Below, piece by piece: positions 16,238 to 25,031 of a DNA stretch of 64,000 nt (position 1 is the first letter of the stretch; each line of letters opens with the position of its first letter). The notes under the pieces were generated by a model that worked only from the letters and a program-made list of their open reading frames with translations, was not told where the DNA came from and did not search any database. The translations under genes and the position numbers were made by a program. The DNA comes from Methylomonas koyamae (GTDB lineage Bacteria; Pseudomonadota; Gammaproteobacteria; Methylococcales; Methylomonadaceae), in NCBI RefSeq assembly GCF_006483455.1, contig NZ_PPPU01000016.1, positions 62,001 to 126,000 of the forward strand, given 5' to 3'.

Positions 16238-16705
16238 ATGAAGAACAAACACTATGTTGCCGCGATGTTGGCGACCCTTTTGCAGGCGGCGAATTGCTTA
16301 GCAGCCGATACCAACGCTATCCCATTCGATCAGTTACCCGAACCGGTACAGAAAACGGTGTTGGAGATACTCGACCGGACCCAGATCAGTAAAATCAGCC
16401 GCATCACCGATAACAATCTGCTCAGGTTCGAGATCGAAGCCGATAAAACCGAGAACAATCAGGAATTGATGACTTGGGATATCGTTGTTGCCGCCAGCGG
16501 CAAATTGATGAAATTAAGCAAGGAAGTGCCCTATTTCGCGCTGAGTTATCCGCAAATGCAGACCATAGAAGCGCAGTATCCGGGAATCAAAGTCACCGAG
16601 ACCGAATCGGTGGATGTGCATTTCTACAATGTCATCGGCGACGTCAACGGCCGCCCGGTCAAATTCAAACTCTACGAAGACGGTTTTATCGAAGAACAAC
16701 CCTAA
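16238..16705 (+). CDS. Exported PepSY-like small protein
   Basis: This 155-residue protein starts at the ATG at 16238, 7 bases after AGGAG; an ATG 6 bases earlier is too close to that site. It has a signal peptide ending near CLAAD. The mature part alternates strands and a helix as in PepSY-like domains: a segment around LPEPVQKTVLEIL, then ISKISRIT, then a second half with FYNVIGDVNGRPVKFKLYE. Such domains are thought to bind or inhibit partners in the periplasm. A membrane protein gene follows 16 bases later, so they form an operon, probably driven by the sigma-54-like site at 16168. Confidence 0.7.
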   Translation: MKNKHYVAAMLATLLQAANCLAADTNAIPFDQLPEPVQKTVLEILDRTQISKISRITDNNLLRFEIEADKTENNQELMTWDIVVAASGKLMKLSKEVPYFALSYPQMQTIEAQYPGIKVTETESVDVHFYNVIGDVNGRPVKFKLYEDGFIEEQP

Positions 16706-16721
16706 TCCCGAGGAACAGACC

Positions 16722-17087
16722 ATGCCGGAACCGAAAAACCGCCATTTACCGATTAAAACCTTGCTACTCGGCAGCGTGTTTGCCGGCCTTATCTATTTTT
16801 TTCATCCGGAAGTCGGCCGGGTCAGCTTATTGGTGGATGGCCAACCGGTCGCCGACCCGTTATTCCGGCTAGCTGCGGTGCCGATCCTGCTCGTGGTCAC
16901 GGGCTTGATCGGCGTCTTGGCGCTAATGGCGTTGTTCGGTATGGGTATGATGATTTTTTTCGCCGTATTGGGATTTTCCGCAATAGGCATTTTCCTGCTC
17001 GCCCCCTATTCCTGGCCGATCTTGCTACTGTTCTGTTTAATGCTGTTCGCCATGTCGTGGCGCGACACAGATGGGGAAGGAGGCTAA
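16722..17087 (+). CDS. Small inner membrane protein
   Basis: The start is the ATG at 16722 with GAGGAA upstream. The 121 residues contain a transmembrane helix near 12-27, a short periplasmic loop (VSLLVDGQPVADPLF), then three closely spaced hydrophobic segments to the end and an acidic tail (DTDGEGG). I do not recognise the family. It sits 16 bases after the PepSY-like gene and is likely co-transcribed with it. The pair may form an envelope sensing or stress module under the nearby two-component system. Confidence 0.68.
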   Translation: MPEPKNRHLPIKTLLLGSVFAGLIYFFHPEVGRVSLLVDGQPVADPLFRLAAVPILLVVTGLIGVLALMALFGMGMMIFFAVLGFSAIGIFLLAPYSWPILLLFCLMLFAMSWRDTDGEGG

Positions 17088-17117
17088 TCTGCGTTGGCTA
17101 TGAAAAAGGCCGAATGG

Positions 17118-17190
17118 GTAGGCCAAGATAAGCGGTTGCATTTCCGGCTATTTAAAACTTGTCAGAATTCCTTCCGCTTATTCCAGCTGA
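17118..17190. repeat. Dispersed palindromic repeat, copy 3
   Basis: GTAGGCCAAGATAAGCGG at the left and CCGCTTATTCCAGC at the right form imperfect inverted arms with TTTAAA in the centre, as in the copy at 4886-4961. It lies between convergent genes (ends at 17087 and 17209) and could also act as a terminator. Confidence 0.62.
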
Positions 17191-17208
17191 CGGGGCTTCA
17201 CCGCAAAA

Positions 17209-17940
17209 TCAAGATGTTTGTTCGTATATTTTCGATTCACGTTTGCTCGGAGCGTAAAAGAACCCTTTCGACTCAAACTTAACCCCATATTGGTAATAAA
17301 AATCCCACGCCACTTCCGCCGCCTCAATTGCGATATCCACAGCTTTAGCCGAAGAATGGGAACTACGCCAGGAATCTAGCTTGGATTGAGGGATGTACTT
17401 GCCAATCAACAGGTCCTGCTCTCCGCTCCAGCCAGGCTTATTGTCAATAATTACAGACGTTGGCCCTGTTGCACTGGAGTTGATCGCGGGGCCGTAATAA
17501 CCGCGAAGTTTTACTCCAGCCTTTCCGCTGGAAGATAAGCCTCGACCCAATTCTTTGAGTCCGTGGGCGCCATAGCAAGCGAGTAGGTGAATGGCTTCGA
17601 TTTTGGCGGGTAAGTATCGGCCAATCTTTTTTCCGAGATCGGACCAAGTGTAGACATCCCAGTTTGGTTTGGTTCCTCGTTGGATGGCAATGCCGCTAAA
17701 GTCAGAAATACCGTGTCCGACGATATAAAGCGTTTCTCCAGAAGCCATACTTTGCAACTGACTAAGGTTTGACATATCGAGAATGGTGAATGAGTGGGCG
17801 AGAGCGCCGGTCGCGGCGGGCGCAATGGCTTTTCGGACTTGGTAGGCGTTGTACAACTCAAGTTGCATCGCAAACTCGATATTGCCCCACATAATAAAAT
17901 CCAGACATTCGCTCATGTCGTTGATCGTCAGCAGTATCAT
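17209..17940 (-). CDS. Putative caspase-like (C80/CHAT-type) cysteine peptidase domain protein
   Basis: The start is set at the ATG at 17940, where GGAG lies 8 bases upstream; the open frame extends 31 codons further without one. The 243 residues have a hydrophobic strand followed by His76 in LYIVGHGISDFSG, then Cys122 in IHLLACYGAHG. This strand-GHG and strand-LLxC layout is that of clan CD peptidases such as the C80 domain of large toxins and CHAT domains. No signal peptide or other domain is seen. Later parts (LRGYYGPAIN, GWSGEQDLLIG) do not match a family I know. Peptidase activity is inferred from the dyad only. The 58-residue gene upstream is on the same strand. Confidence 0.5.
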   Translation of the reverse strand: MILLTINDMSECLDFIMWGNIEFAMQLELYNAYQVRKAIAPAATGALAHSFTILDMSNLSQLQSMASGETLYIVGHGISDFSGIAIQRGTKPNWDVYTWSDLGKKIGRYLPAKIEAIHLLACYGAHGLKELGRGLSSSGKAGVKLRGYYGPAINSSATGPTSVIIDNKPGWSGEQDLLIGKYIPQSKLDSWRSSHSSAKAVDIAIEAAEVAWDFYYQYGVKFESKGFFYAPSKRESKIYEQTS

Positions 17941-18063
17941 AACAACATCTCCGGAATTAGAAATTCGACTAGCCGATAGTATCATTCTTCGGCAACTTTG
18001 CCATTTTATTCTTCCGTCCATGTGTAAGGACACACTCGATCAATCTCTATTGATCGAGACCGC

Positions 18064-18240
18064 CTATTCTTCTTCATCCTTCACCGTCGGCGGCTCGATT
18101 AACTCGCCGTCAAAATTGTTTTCCATGATCGTCGGCTTATACCCTTGAAAAGGATCGGCGGCGGCTTCCAACGAAAACGGCAATGCCGAAATTAATATCA
18201 AGGCCGTGTATTTCGCAATATTGTGGATTGGATTTTTCAT
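18064..18240 (-). CDS. 58-residue exported peptide
   Basis: This short gene has a very good ribosome site (AGGAG, 6 bases before the ATG at 18240). The product begins MKNPIHNIAKYTALILISAL, continues to a cleavage-like site after EAAAD, and ends in an acidic PPTVKDEEE tail. It therefore looks like a small periplasmic or secreted peptide of about 30 mature residues. I do not recognise a family. It lies 123 bases before the start of the caspase-like gene on the same strand, so they may be co-transcribed. Confidence 0.6.
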   Translation of the reverse strand: MKNPIHNIAKYTALILISALPFSLEAAADPFQGYKPTIMENNFDGELIEPPTVKDEEE

Positions 18241-18551
18241 TGCTTACTCCTTTAACTGGCTTACGGAATCGAGCTTTTCATTTCAGTTTCGAATTCGGCT
18301 CTGATCGCATTTCAGCGATTTCCATGCCAACACTTACTAAAAGCCGGAAACGGTAAGCCATGTCTCCTTTCTCCTGACACCAATTTAAATACCTGAACGA
18401 CGCGCCAGGGCTGGTATAGCTCGGATTGGCAAACATCAACGTTCGGAGGATTCTCAAAGAACCCGAACATTTCGCTACTGTACGATCTCCACCTCCCTGC
18501 TCCTTGTTTGCTAAGCAACTGGGCAATATTCCCCGGATTGACGATTGCAAT

Positions 18552-18567
18552 TGGGTAATTTTACCCA
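18552..18567. promoter_or_regulatory. Palindrome, possible enhancer-binding site
   Basis: TGGGTAATTTTACCCA has 7-base arms around TT. It lies about 50 bases upstream of the sigma-54 promoter at 18616, where bacterial enhancer-binding proteins often bind, so it may be the operator of the regulator encoded at 12334-13758. A half-site (TTACCCA) recurs just before the adaptor gene. Confidence 0.5.
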
Positions 18568-18615
18568 TCTGGCAAATACACCAATCCAAAGCACTGATTT
18601 AAAACAATAAAAATA

Positions 18616-18631
18616 TGGCACCAAGCTTGCA
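18616..18631 (+). promoter_or_regulatory. Consensus sigma-54 promoter of the RND operon
   Basis: TGGCAC, five bases, then TTGCA: both elements match the consensus fully and the GG to GC spacing is 10 bases. The first gene downstream on this strand is the RND adaptor at 18852. Confidence 0.78.
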
Positions 18632-18851
18632 TAGCTTTAACAAAATGCGCTGCCAGTCAGATAGGAACTGATATTACCAGCGTCAGATAAAAAGTTTACT
18701 CAGGCAGGTATTCAATGATTTACCACCGCTGCAGAAAAATTCGATGGTTAAAAATTGATTATTTCGAATTTCCGTATCGGTATAGCCGTTAAAAGTACGG
18801 CCAATTCAATTTTTTTAAGGTTTTACCGAAATTACCCATGAGACAACTCCT

Positions 18852-19937
18852 ATGACAAATAAAACTCATGTCTTACTGAGCCTACTTGCAATTCTATTAA
18901 CCGCCTGCCAGCCGGAGGATACCGAGTCTCACGCAGAAAAACCGAAATTGGAGGCAACTACTCCAATCCGGGAAAGCACGTCTGTTACCAAGGAATACGT
19001 ATGCCAGATTCACGCCTACCGCCATATCGAAGTTCGCGCGCTGGAAAGAGGCTATGTCCAAAGTATCTTCGTCGACGAAGGCCAATTGGTCCGCCAAGGC
19101 CAATCGATGTTCAAGATTATGCCCAATATTTACCAAGCCGAATTGTTAAAGGCTCAGGCAGAAGCCAATAACATGAATATCGAATATCTGAATACTAAAG
19201 GGTTAGCCGACCAAAAAATCGTTTCGCCCAACGAATTGGCTCTCGCTAAAGCCAAATTGGACAAGGCCAACGCCGAAGTGAAACTGGCAGAGACCCATTT
19301 AGGATTTACCGACATCAACGCTCCATTCGAAGGCATCATGGATCATTTGAATGTCCGAAACGGCAGCTTGGTCGAGGATGGCGCTTTACTCACCACCTTA
19401 TCCGACATTAGCAAACTGTGGGTCTATTTCAACGTCCCGGAAGCCGAGTATCTGGATTTCAAAACCCATAAAAATGACGAGACTATCGTCAAAGTCAAAT
19501 TAAGAATGGCTAACGGCCAAATTTATAACCAGGACGGCGTGATCGAAACCATAGAAGCCGATTTCGACAATACCGCCGGCAATATCGAATTCCGTGCCAC
19601 CTTTACCAACCCTGACAAACTACTCCGCCACGGCGAAACCGGCACCATATTAATGAAAAAACCCTATAAAAACGCCCTATTAATACCGCAAAAAGCCACT
19701 TTCGAAATTCTGGATAAAACCTACGTTTACGTCGTCAACGGCGACGGTAAACTCGAGCAAAGATTAATTAATATCGAAGCCGAATTACCGCATATATTCA
19801 TTATCAAAAACGGCTTGAAAGACGGCGAAAAAATATTGTTGGAAGGATTAAGAAAAGTCCATGTCGGCGATCAAGTCGAACTCAACTTATTGCCGCCGGA
19901 AAAAGCGTTCGCCGAATTGCAGTTATACACCGAATAA
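18852..19937 (+). CDS. RND efflux periplasmic adaptor lipoprotein
   Basis: This 361-residue membrane fusion protein has lipobox LTAC (Cys19). The barrel-sandwich half near residues 55-85 (RALERGYVQSIFVDEGQLV, QGQSMFKI) leads into a coiled-coil hairpin around 95-155 rich in Ala, Lys and Glu. The second lipoyl half is INAPFEGIMDHL, followed by the beta-barrel and membrane-proximal parts with HGETGTI. It should link the inner membrane pump to the outer membrane channel, both encoded downstream in the same operon (gap of 21 bases). A sigma-54 promoter lies upstream, unusual for this kind of pump. The exported substrate is unknown. Confidence 0.93.
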   Translation: MTNKTHVLLSLLAILLTACQPEDTESHAEKPKLEATTPIRESTSVTKEYVCQIHAYRHIEVRALERGYVQSIFVDEGQLVRQGQSMFKIMPNIYQAELLKAQAEANNMNIEYLNTKGLADQKIVSPNELALAKAKLDKANAEVKLAETHLGFTDINAPFEGIMDHLNVRNGSLVEDGALLTTLSDISKLWVYFNVPEAEYLDFKTHKNDETIVKVKLRMANGQIYNQDGVIETIEADFDNTAGNIEFRATFTNPDKLLRHGETGTILMKKPYKNALLIPQKATFEILDKTYVYVVNGDGKLEQRLINIEAELPHIFIIKNGLKDGEKILLEGLRKVHVGDQVELNLLPPEKAFAELQLYTE

Positions 19938-19958
19938 TGCCTTAGCCAGGGAATTACT

Positions 19959-22900
19959 ATGTTTAGCATATTCATTAAAAGACCGGTCATGGCGATCGTG
20001 TTGTCGCTCAGCTTTCTGTTCATGGGCTTTTTGGCAATCCGTACCCTGCCCGTTTCGCAATTTCCGGATATCGCTCCGCCGCGGGTAACGATTTCCTTGT
20101 CCTTCCCCGGTTCCAGCGCAGACGTACTGGTCAAATCCTCGCTGATTACCATCGAGCGCGCCATCAATGGCGTACCCGGCATGAAGTACATCGTCTCGGA
20201 CGCCACCAGCGCCGGCGAGGCCACGATACAGGTCTTGTTCGAGTTAGGCGTCGATCCGAATATCGCCATGGTCAACGTTAAGACCCGCGTGGATCAAGTG
20301 ATGAGCCGCTTGCCGAATCTGGTGCGCCTGGAAGGCGTGGTGGTCAACTTCGTCCAGCCCAGCATGTTGATGTATGTCAACCTCTACAGTAAGGATAAGA
20401 ACGCCGACCAGAAATTCTTGTTCAACTACGCCTACGTCAACGTCATCCCGGAAATCCAACGCATCTACGGCATCGCCCAGGCGCAAATCCTCGGCGCCCG
20501 CCAATACGCGATGCGGATTTGGTTAAATCCGGACCGGATGAGGGCCTATAGCGTTTCGACCGAAGAAGTCATGGACGCGATCGCCAAGCAAAGCATCATC
20601 GGCCGGCCGGGCCGCATCGGCCAAAGTACCGGCATGGCCGCACAATCCAAGGAATACGTGTTGATTTACCAGGGCTGGTACAACACGCCGGAACAGTATG
20701 CCGACATCATCATCCGCGCCAACTCGGACGGCGAAATCTTGCGTTTAAAAGACATCGCCAAGGTTGATCTGGATAGCGAGTTTTACAACATTTATTCAGA
20801 CAAGGACTCTTTCCCGTCCGCATCCATCGTCCTGAAACAAAACTACGGTACCAACGCCACCAAGGTCATCGAAGACGTCAAGGCCAAATTGGAGGAATTG
20901 AAAAAATCCTTCCCGGAAGGCATGGACTACGAGATCAACTACGACGTGTCGCGCTTCGTCGAAGCCTCGATTCATAAAGTGTTGCACACCTTAGGCGAAG
21001 CCTTCGTATTGGTGACCTTGGTGGTGTTCCTGTTCCTCGGCGACTGGCGCTCGACCTTGATTCCGATTCTGGCGGTGCCGGTGTCGTTGATCGGTTCGTT
21101 CGCGGTGATGTCAGCCTTCGGTTTGTCGATCAACTTGATCACGCTCTTTGCGTTGGTGCTGGCGATCGGCGTGGTGGTCGACGATGCCATCGTCGTGGTC
21201 GAAGCGGTGCATGCCAAAATGGAAGCCGAACACCTCAGCCCTTATACCGCCTCGCGGCAGGTCTTGGGCGAAATCGGCGGCGCCATCGTCGCGATCACCT
21301 TGGTGATGGTGTCGGTATTCGTACCGCTTGCCTTCATGAACGGCCCGGTCGGGGTGTTTTACCGGCAGTTCTCGATTGCGATGGCCTCCTCCATCGTCAT
21401 TTCTGCTGTCGTCGCCCTGTCGTTGGCGCCGGTATTGTGCGCGATGATCTTGAAAAACAGCCACGACCAGCCGAAGCGTAAAACCCCGATCACGTTGTTC
21501 ATTGACGGATTCAACTATCTGTTCGAAAAAGTCACCGGCCGTTACGTCAAACTATTGGATGTGGTGGTCACCCGTCGCATCGTTACCGTTGCAGTCTTGG
21601 CGGCATTCAGTTTTGGGATATTTACCGTCGACAAGACCTTGCCGGCCGGCTTCATTCCCGGCGAAGACCAGGGCATGATTTACGCCATCATCCAAACGCC
21701 GCCCGGTTCAACCATCGAAGTCACCAATAAAGTGGCGCGACAATTGGAGGAAGTTGCCGAAAAAATCGACGGCGTGCAGTCGGTATCGTCCTTGGCCGGC
21801 TACGAAGTATTGACCGAGGGCCGCGGTTCCAACGCCGGTACCTGCATCATCAACCTGAAGGATTGGACCCAACGCAAGGTGTCGGTACAGGACGTGATTC
21901 GGCAATTGGAAGAAAAAACCCACGACTTCGGCGCGGTGATCGAATTCTTCCAGCCGCCGGCCGTACCGGGCTACGGCGCCGCATCGGGCTTGGCCTTTCG
22001 CTTGCTGGACAAGACCACCGGCACCGATTACTTCCAGTTCGATAAGCTTAATCAGGAGTTCATGGCCGCCCTACGCAAACGCCCGGAATTGACCGGTCTG
22101 TTTACCTTTTATGCAGCCAACTACCCGCAATACGAGTTGAAAATCGACAACAAACTGGCGATGCAAAAAGGCGTCAATATCGACAAGGCCATGGAAAACC
22201 TGGACATCATGATCGGTAGCACGTACGAACAGGGCTTTATCCGCTTCAACAACTTTTTCAAAGTCTACGTGCAAGCCTTGCCGGAGTTCCGCCGCTTCCC
22301 GACCGACGTCTTGAACTATTACGTGAAAAACGACGCCGGCGAAATGGTGCCCTACTCGGCCTTCATGACCGTCATTCCGCAACAAGGCCCGAACGAATTG
22401 ACCCGCTACAACCTGTATAACTCGGCGGCGATCCGCGCCGAACCCGCGCCCGGTTACACCAGCGGCGACGCGATCAATGCGATCAAGGAAGTCGCCAAAA
22501 CCACCTTGCCGCAAGGCTTCGATGTGGCCTGGGAAGGCTTGTCCTTCGACGAAGCGGCGCGCGGCAACGAGGCGCTGGTGATCTTCGTCGTGGTGTTGGT
22601 GTTCGTCTATCTGGTGTTGGCAGCCCAGTACGAAAGTTTTGTGTTGCCTTTGGTGGTGATTTGTTCCTTGCCGGCAGGTATTTTCGGCTCCTTCCTATTA
22701 TTAAAAACCATGGGCTTGGCCAACGACGTCTACTCCCAAGTCGGTTTGGTGATGCTGGTCGGCTTGCTCGGTAAAAACGCGGTGTTGATCGTCGAATACG
22801 CGGTGCAGCGCCAGGAGCAAGGCTTATCGGTGCGGGAAGCGGCCATCGAAGCCGCCAAAGCGCGGTTCCGGCCGATTCTGATGACCTCGTTTGCCTTCAT

Positions 22901-23135
22901 CGCCGGTCTGGTGCCGCTAGCCTTCGCCACCGGCGCCGGCGCGGTCGGCAACCGCACCATCGGCACGTCCGCTTTAGGCGGGATGCTATTCGGCACCCTG
23001 TTCGGCGTGGTGCTGATTCCAGGGCTTTATTACATCTTCGCGAAATTGATCGAAGGCAAACGCATGATCAAACACGAAGACGTCAATCCCTTCACCGAAA
23101 CCTATCACTACGGTACCCAAGATGCTGACGAATAA
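19959..23135 (+). CDS. RND multidrug-type inner membrane pump (HAE1 family)
   Basis: This 1058-residue protein has the typical length and layout: a first membrane helix at the N-terminus (FIKRPVMAIVLSLSFLF), two large periplasmic domains and twelve membrane helices in all. The proton-relay Asp pair is in GVVVDDAIVVVEAV near 407-408, and the partner Lys is in LGKNAVLIVE near 938. It uses proton motive force to export compounds from the inner membrane or periplasm through the outer-membrane channel. It lies between its adaptor and channel genes and overlaps the latter by 14 bases. I see no truncation. The closest functional types are AcrB/MexB, but the substrate cannot be deduced. Confidence 0.95.
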   Translation: MFSIFIKRPVMAIVLSLSFLFMGFLAIRTLPVSQFPDIAPPRVTISLSFPGSSADVLVKSSLITIERAINGVPGMKYIVSDATSAGEATIQVLFELGVDPNIAMVNVKTRVDQVMSRLPNLVRLEGVVVNFVQPSMLMYVNLYSKDKNADQKFLFNYAYVNVIPEIQRIYGIAQAQILGARQYAMRIWLNPDRMRAYSVSTEEVMDAIAKQSIIGRPGRIGQSTGMAAQSKEYVLIYQGWYNTPEQYADIIIRANSDGEILRLKDIAKVDLDSEFYNIYSDKDSFPSASIVLKQNYGTNATKVIEDVKAKLEELKKSFPEGMDYEINYDVSRFVEASIHKVLHTLGEAFVLVTLVVFLFLGDWRSTLIPILAVPVSLIGSFAVMSAFGLSINLITLFALVLAIGVVVDDAIVVVEAVHAKMEAEHLSPYTASRQVLGEIGGAIVAITLVMVSVFVPLAFMNGPVGVFYRQFSIAMASSIVISAVVALSLAPVLCAMILKNSHDQPKRKTPITLFIDGFNYLFEKVTGRYVKLLDVVVTRRIVTVAVLAAFSFGIFTVDKTLPAGFIPGEDQGMIYAIIQTPPGSTIEVTNKVARQLEEVAEKIDGVQSVSSLAGYEVLTEGRGSNAGTCIINLKDWTQRKVSVQDVIRQLEEKTHDFGAVIEFFQPPAVPGYGAASGLAFRLLDKTTGTDYFQFDKLNQEFMAALRKRPELTGLFTFYAANYPQYELKIDNKLAMQKGVNIDKAMENLDIMIGSTYEQGFIRFNNFFKVYVQALPEFRRFPTDVLNYYVKNDAGEMVPYSAFMTVIPQQGPNELTRYNLYNSAAIRAEPAPGYTSGDAINAIKEVAKTTLPQGFDVAWEGLSFDEAARGNEALVIFVVVLVFVYLVLAAQYESFVLPLVVICSLPAGIFGSFLLLKTMGLANDVYSQVGLVMLVGLLGKNAVLIVEYAVQRQEQGLSVREAAIEAAKARFRPILMTSFAFIAGLVPLAFATGAGAVGNRTIGTSALGGMLFGTLFGVVLIPGLYYIFAKLIEGKRMIKHEDVNPFTETYHYGTQDADE

Positions 23136-24561
23136 AATCAATGTTTTGCTAGTAACGGCCTTGGCAACGGCTATGTTGCAAGCCTGCGGTATTCCGGACA
23201 TGACCAAAAAAACCGCAGATACCCAATTGCCCGAGCAATTCAAAACCGGTGTCAACGAACAAACCAGTTCCGCCAACGTGAAATGGCAGACATTTTTCGA
23301 CGATCCAAATCTGCGCAGTTTGATTGACACCGCAGTCGCGAATAACAAGGAAATCAACACCGCGCTGCAGCGGATCAGCATGGCCGAAAACGAAATCCAG
23401 GCGCGCAAAGGCGAATACCTGCCTTTCGTCAAACTCGGCGCCTCGGCCGGCGGCGAGAAAACCGCGCAATACACCCGCAACGGTGCGGTCGAGGAAAACC
23501 TGCCGATAGCCGAAGGCCAGGCCTTCCCGGCCTTCCTCGGCGATTACCAGTTCGGTTTGTTCTCCACCTGGGAAATCGACATCTGGAAAAAGCTCAGAAA
23601 CGCCACCCAGGTGGCGGTGTACGAATACATGGCATCCAGTGAAGGTCGGAATTTTCTGTTGACCAATCTGGTCGCCGAAGTCGCGCATTCGTACTACGAA
23701 TTGCTGGCCTTGGACAACCAATTGGAAAACTTACGGCAAAACATCGCGATTCAGCAAAACGGCTTGCAGGTGGTCACGCAGTTGCAAACCTATGCCAGAA
23801 CCACCGCACTGGCGGTCAAGCGTTACGAGGCCGAGGTAGCAAAAAACCAAGCCCGGCAATATGAAATCGAACAGCAAATCACCGTGGTCGAGAATCGCAT
23901 TAACACGCTGCTTGGTAGAACGCCGCAACCGATAGAACGCGCCTCAAATGGCTTAATGGACATCAAGCCCAAGGTATTGAACGCCGGAGTGCCGTCGGAG
24001 TTATTGCAAAACCGGCCCGACATCCGTAAGGCTGAACTGGAATTGAAAGCCGCCGATTTGAACATCGACGTGGCCAGGGCCAATTTCTACCCATCGTTCG
24101 GCATCAAGGCCGGTGTCGGCTTCCAAGCGTTTGCGTTGAAATACCTGATCAATACCCCGGAATCGTTGGCGGCGATGGTAGCCGGCGAACTGGTCGCGCC
24201 ACTGGTCAACAAAAACGCAATCACCGCCGAATACAAAAACGCCAACGCCAAGCAGGTACAGGCGGCCTACGAATACGAGCAAAGCATCATCAACGCCTAT
24301 GCCGAAGTCGCCAACCAGCTATCCAATATCGACAAATTGGACAAAAACTACCAGTTAAAGCGCCAGCAGGTGGATTCCCTGGTTAAATCGATCGAAGTCG
24401 CCAACCAACTGTTCATATCGGCCCGGGCCGATTATCTGGAGGTATTGTTGACTCAGCGCGATGCATTGGAAGCCAAGAAGGAGTTGATCGAAACCAAGCA
24501 AAAGCAAATCAGCGCGATGGTTGATCTTTATAAGGCGTTGGGCGGCGGCTGGCAAAGTTAG
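23122..24561 (+). CDS. Outer membrane efflux channel lipoprotein (OprM/NodT type)
   Basis: This 479-residue protein has lipobox LQAC (Cys22) and the two-fold repeated outer membrane factor architecture. Family signatures include DPNLRSLIDTAVANNKEI at the first half and a matching second half with LLQNRPDIRKAELELKAAD, plus long helices for the periplasmic tunnel. It completes a tripartite pump with the two genes before it. The ATG at 23122 overlaps the pump gene by 14 bases, so translation is coupled. It is probably the last gene of the operon. Confidence 0.94.
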   Translation: MLTNKINVLLVTALATAMLQACGIPDMTKKTADTQLPEQFKTGVNEQTSSANVKWQTFFDDPNLRSLIDTAVANNKEINTALQRISMAENEIQARKGEYLPFVKLGASAGGEKTAQYTRNGAVEENLPIAEGQAFPAFLGDYQFGLFSTWEIDIWKKLRNATQVAVYEYMASSEGRNFLLTNLVAEVAHSYYELLALDNQLENLRQNIAIQQNGLQVVTQLQTYARTTALAVKRYEAEVAKNQARQYEIEQQITVVENRINTLLGRTPQPIERASNGLMDIKPKVLNAGVPSELLQNRPDIRKAELELKAADLNIDVARANFYPSFGIKAGVGFQAFALKYLINTPESLAAMVAGELVAPLVNKNAITAEYKNANAKQVQAAYEYEQSIINAYAEVANQLSNIDKLDKNYQLKRQQVDSLVKSIEVANQLFISARADYLEVLLTQRDALEAKKELIETKQKQISAMVDLYKALGGGWQS

Positions 24562-25031
24562 CGCCGCTTAACTATCACCTGGTCGGGTTACTACAAGCGC
24601 ATATTACAGTGGCCCTAAAATTTCTTGTTCCCGATAGGGGTAGGCTAAGCCTTCAAGCTTCCCCTCCTTCCGTTTTGCCGTACCAGTACAAACGTACTGG
24701 TACAAATGTGATCTTGCTTTACGATAATTTTTTTGAAAAATTGAGATTAGGTTGAAAACAAAGAATTAGGGTTATCGACTCATTACTGCCTATGGTTGTC
24801 GCACTGCAATGGTAGTGCTGGTGACGCCAATTAGCGCAAGCATGATCGGAGGAATGAAAGTCGAAACAGTGTTGCGATTGTGCATCGCTAATCACACCAA
24901 TTTTGGGCAATTCAGTTAGGGAGCTCTGATTGATTCGTTATTTCAAAATTTGTAACTATTTAAATCAATAACTTGCAATTATTAGTCGTTTGAAAAAATC
25001 GACTTAATCATAGGTTACCTAGGCATTTTCA
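24562..25031. other. Intergenic region between RND operon and metzincin gene
   Basis: I find no credible ORF. The left part has a G-rich and C-rich pair (24636-24665) that could form a weak hairpin, and a perfect palindrome lies at 24680-24703. From about 24720 the composition turns AT-rich and stays so through 27605, marking the left edge of the island. Confidence 0.4.
24680..24703. repeat. Perfect 10-base inverted repeat
   Basis: GTACCAGTAC at 24680-24689 and GTACTGGTAC at 24694-24703 are separated by AAAC. It can form a tight hairpin 119 bases after the end of the channel gene. No T-run follows directly, so it may be a terminator-like structure, an operator or an insertion scar. Confidence 0.6.

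Larger units (their letters stand above)
18241..18851. other. Long regulatory intergenic region upstream of the RND operon
   Basis: I see no convincing gene in these 611 bases. They hold the start region of the 58-residue peptide gene on the minus strand, a 16-base palindrome at 18552-18567 and a consensus sigma-54 promoter at 18616-18631. From that promoter to the adaptor ATG there is a leader of more than 200 bases without recognised structure. Confidence 0.5.

Noticed and set aside
17094-17282. 62-codon plus-strand frame after the small membrane protein gene
   Set aside because: It mostly translates the palindromic repeat at 17118-17190 and runs into the convergent gene.
18278-18589. 103-codon minus-strand frame
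   Set aside because: No ribosome site, no recognisable features, and it overlaps the palindrome upstream of the sigma-54 promoter.
24719-24910. 63-codon minus-strand frame in the AT-rich border
   Set aside because: His/Cys-rich composition without a ribosome site or family resemblance.
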